Of a DNA stretch of 6,215 bases, positions 4,880 to 6,215 are shown in pieces. A program made the position numbers and the translations under genes. Positions within the stretch are counted from its first letter, which is position 1; every line of letters starts with the position of its first letter. The DNA is from Desulfobacteraceae bacterium. GTDB taxonomy: Bacteria > Desulfobacterota > Desulfobacteria > Desulfobacterales > Desulfobacteraceae. The notes beneath the pieces were generated by a model that was not told the DNA's origin, did no database searches, and saw only the letters and a program-made list of their open reading frames with translations. The stretch spans positions 1-6,215 of the forward strand of contig PIVQ01000446.1 in NCBI GenBank assembly GCA_003354055.1, written 5' to 3'.

Positions 4880-6215
4880 TTACCAGGCAGTTTCAGTGAT
4901 TAAAATATCCTTGTTTTCCCACTTTTTGACTTTGGCCAAAGATTTCATAAACGGCCTGTAAATCAGTTTTGCCTCTGCCACAGGTTCATCATCCGGATTT
5001 TCAATTTTAAATTGATAGGAAAGTTTGACCGTTGTTTTGGGCCTGATCCTGGTGTCTCTGTCAACGGCAGCGGCTTTCCAGAACGGCACATTGATATTTC
5101 CCTTTTTGTCCTTTAATACCTTTGCAAACATCTTTCCGGGCAGACCTGCGTAATTACCGTCTTCTATTCTTCCAACCCCTGTCCAGGAGGGCAGCTCCTC
5201 TCCTTTTAATTTTTTTAATGACCTGCCTTCGGAATCCATTGCTGACAAAACCAGCATCACATTCCTCATGGGGTCGCCGGTGGGAATCCAGTGGCCGCCG
5301 TTGGTATTTGTGATATAAACCGTGACATCAAGAAGGTTTCCATTGATATTTCCTTCAATTTCCATTGAGAGTGCGGTCTTTAGCTGGATTTGTGTTCCGC
5401 CGTCAAAGTGATGGGGTCGGATATTTTGAGGGTCCCGTTTCGTTCCCCACATATCCCTGGCATGGCCGTCAATCACATAGTTATCGTAGGGCAGCATCTC
5501 TTTTCGCCAGCTCATGTGACAATCCTGGCATCGTTTGCCCTTATTGCCGTCATCAGCGGCAAGGCTGCTCTGCCATGACTTCCACTCCTGGTAGGTGGTC
5601 TGGACAGGAATGACCGTATCATCACCGATATCAAAGCTTTCCCATTCCGCATCCGTATAAACCTTTTTCCGGTTCCAGACCTCATTGGTCTTAGATCTTT
5701 TGACCTGGCTGTGGCAGGATGCGCAATAAACCCCCTTGTCAAAAACAGGGCTGTAGGAAGCCGACATCGCCGGGTTGACCACATCGTCATAGGGGCCGAA
5801 TACAAGGATGGTGTTGCCCCTTATTGGGGTCTTGCGTCTCAGGCTCGGCTTGAAAAGGCTGGGTGTGTCGGAGGTTTTGGTCACTTTCCTGATTTTATGG
5901 CAATAGTCACAGCTGATCCCGTCCCATTCGGTTTGCGGCGACCACAACGCAGATTCAATATCTTTTGCTCCGCCCCGGGTGGCGGCAGCCGAAGGGGCGT
6001 GACAGGAGATACAGTTGCCGTCCTTTTCCGGGTTGTCGATCTTGTAGCCGGGACCTGCCATTTGTCTGCCTGTGGCATCGGTGCCGTTGTACATGTTCAA
6101 CACTTTTACATTGGAGGTGGTGTGGGCCATTTTGGATTTATCCCAGTATTTTGCAAGGGTATTGTGGCACCTGGCACAGACAGCCGGAGATATAAACCGG
6201 TAATTGGGATTATCG
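4880..6215 (-). CDS. Multihaem c-type cytochrome, 5'-truncated by the window edge
   Basis: The frame is open to the right edge, so the ATG at 6130 is internal. Upstream of it in frame is CARCH (6178-6164), a haem c site. Counting from the internal Met at 6130, four more CxxCH motifs follow: CISCH (40-44), CDYCH (74-78), CASCH (136-140) and CQDCH (201-205). At least five c-type haems are therefore attached, with more possible in the missing N-terminus together with the expected export signal. Several other His residues (H223, H240, H241, H280) could be distal ligands. After about residue 245 there are no haem motifs; the remaining ~170 residues look like a beta-sandwich and include GGHWIPTGDPMRN (278-290), a GHxxPTG-type motif that recurs in multihaem cytochromes of anaerobes. 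The protein is probably periplasmic or extracellular and either carries electrons or reduces a substrate. No known enzyme signature such as NrfA CxxCK is visible. It is the first gene seen of the operon. Confidence 0.9.
   Translation of the reverse strand, partial: DNPNYRFISPAVCARCHNTLAKYWDKSKMAHTTSNVKVLNMYNGTDATGRQMAGPGYKIDNPEKDGNCISCHAPSAAATRGGAKDIESALWSPQTEWDGISCDYCHKIRKVTKTSDTPSLFKPSLRRKTPIRGNTILVFGPYDDVVNPAMSASYSPVFDKGVYCASCHSQVKRSKTNEVWNRKKVYTDAEWESFDIGDDTVIPVQTTYQEWKSWQSSLAADDGNKGKRCQDCHMSWRKEMLPYDNYVIDGHARDMWGTKRDPQNIRPHHFDGGTQIQLKTALSMEIEGNINGNLLDVTVYITNTNGGHWIPTGDPMRNVMLVLSAMDSEGRSLKKLKGEELPSWTGVGRIEDGNYAGLPGKMFAKVLKDKKGNINVPFWKAAAVDRDTRIRPKTTVKLSYQFKIENPDDEPVAEAKLIYRPFMKSLAKVKKWENKDILITETAW

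Larger units (their letters stand above)
950..6215 (-). other. Minus-strand operon for copper/haem electron transfer and thiol-reduction maturation
   Basis: Five genes run in the same direction with gaps of 18 nt, -4 nt (ATGA), 5 nt and -4 nt (ATGA), and there is no room for internal terminators. All five products are exported or membrane proteins concerned with redox metals or thiols. The promoter and possibly further genes lie beyond the right edge. Confidence 0.85.

Noticed and set aside
6047..6130. The ATG at 6130 as the start of the cytochrome gene
   Set aside because: The frame is open to the edge and encodes a CARCH haem motif upstream, no signal peptide follows this Met, and there is no good ribosome site before it.
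1..6215. tRNA or rRNA genes, CRISPR arrays, insertion sequences
   Set aside because: No cloverleaf-like sequence, regularly spaced repeat array or transposase-like frame was seen by eye; nearly all the sequence is accounted for by coding regions.

Overview
The window looks like part of a genome from an anaerobic, cytochrome-rich bacterium, most likely a Desulfobacterota (Deltaproteobacteria) member. This is inferred from the NtrC-type regulator, the multihaem cytochrome and the NapH/NosR-like iron-sulfur membrane protein. No rRNA or other phylogenetic marker is present to confirm it.

Layout. At the left edge is the 3' end of a plus-strand sigma-54 activator, a Fis-type helix-turn-helix C-terminus. 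It converges on minus-strand genes across a 139-nt spacer holding a long imperfect inverted repeat (305-400) that is probably a bidirectional terminator. Next, on the minus strand, is a small exported SHOCT-domain membrane protein (433-747). A 202-nt spacer (748-949) follows, with a TGGATAA palindrome and a 9-bp direct repeat. The rest is one tightly packed minus-strand operon, read from right to left: a 5'-truncated multihaem c-type cytochrome (at least five CxxCH motifs; 6215-4880), a periplasmic cupredoxin with an amicyanin-like copper loop and a TTG start (4861-4232), a CcdA-type thiol transporter (4235-3492), a TlpA/ResA-type thioredoxin (3486-2878), and a 643-residue membrane protein (2881-950). 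That last protein joins a CuA-type cupredoxin domain to a polytopic NapH/NosR-like iron-sulfur module. Two junctions are ATGA overlaps and the other two gaps are 5 and 18 nt, so co-transcription is very likely.

How the genes may work together (inference). The CuA/Fe-S membrane protein could connect the membrane or cytoplasmic redox pool to periplasmic carriers, with the type-1 copper protein and multihaem cytochrome as electron partners. CcdA would carry reducing equivalents across the membrane to the TlpA-like protein, which would keep CuA cysteines and/or haem-binding cysteines reduced for metallation. The operon would then encode both a copper/haem electron-transfer chain and its own thiol-reduction maturation system. 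Neither the terminal acceptor nor any catalytic subunit (oxidase, N2O reductase) is in the window, so the physiological reaction is unknown. The fusion of a complete CuA ligand set to an Fe-S membrane module is the most noteworthy item.
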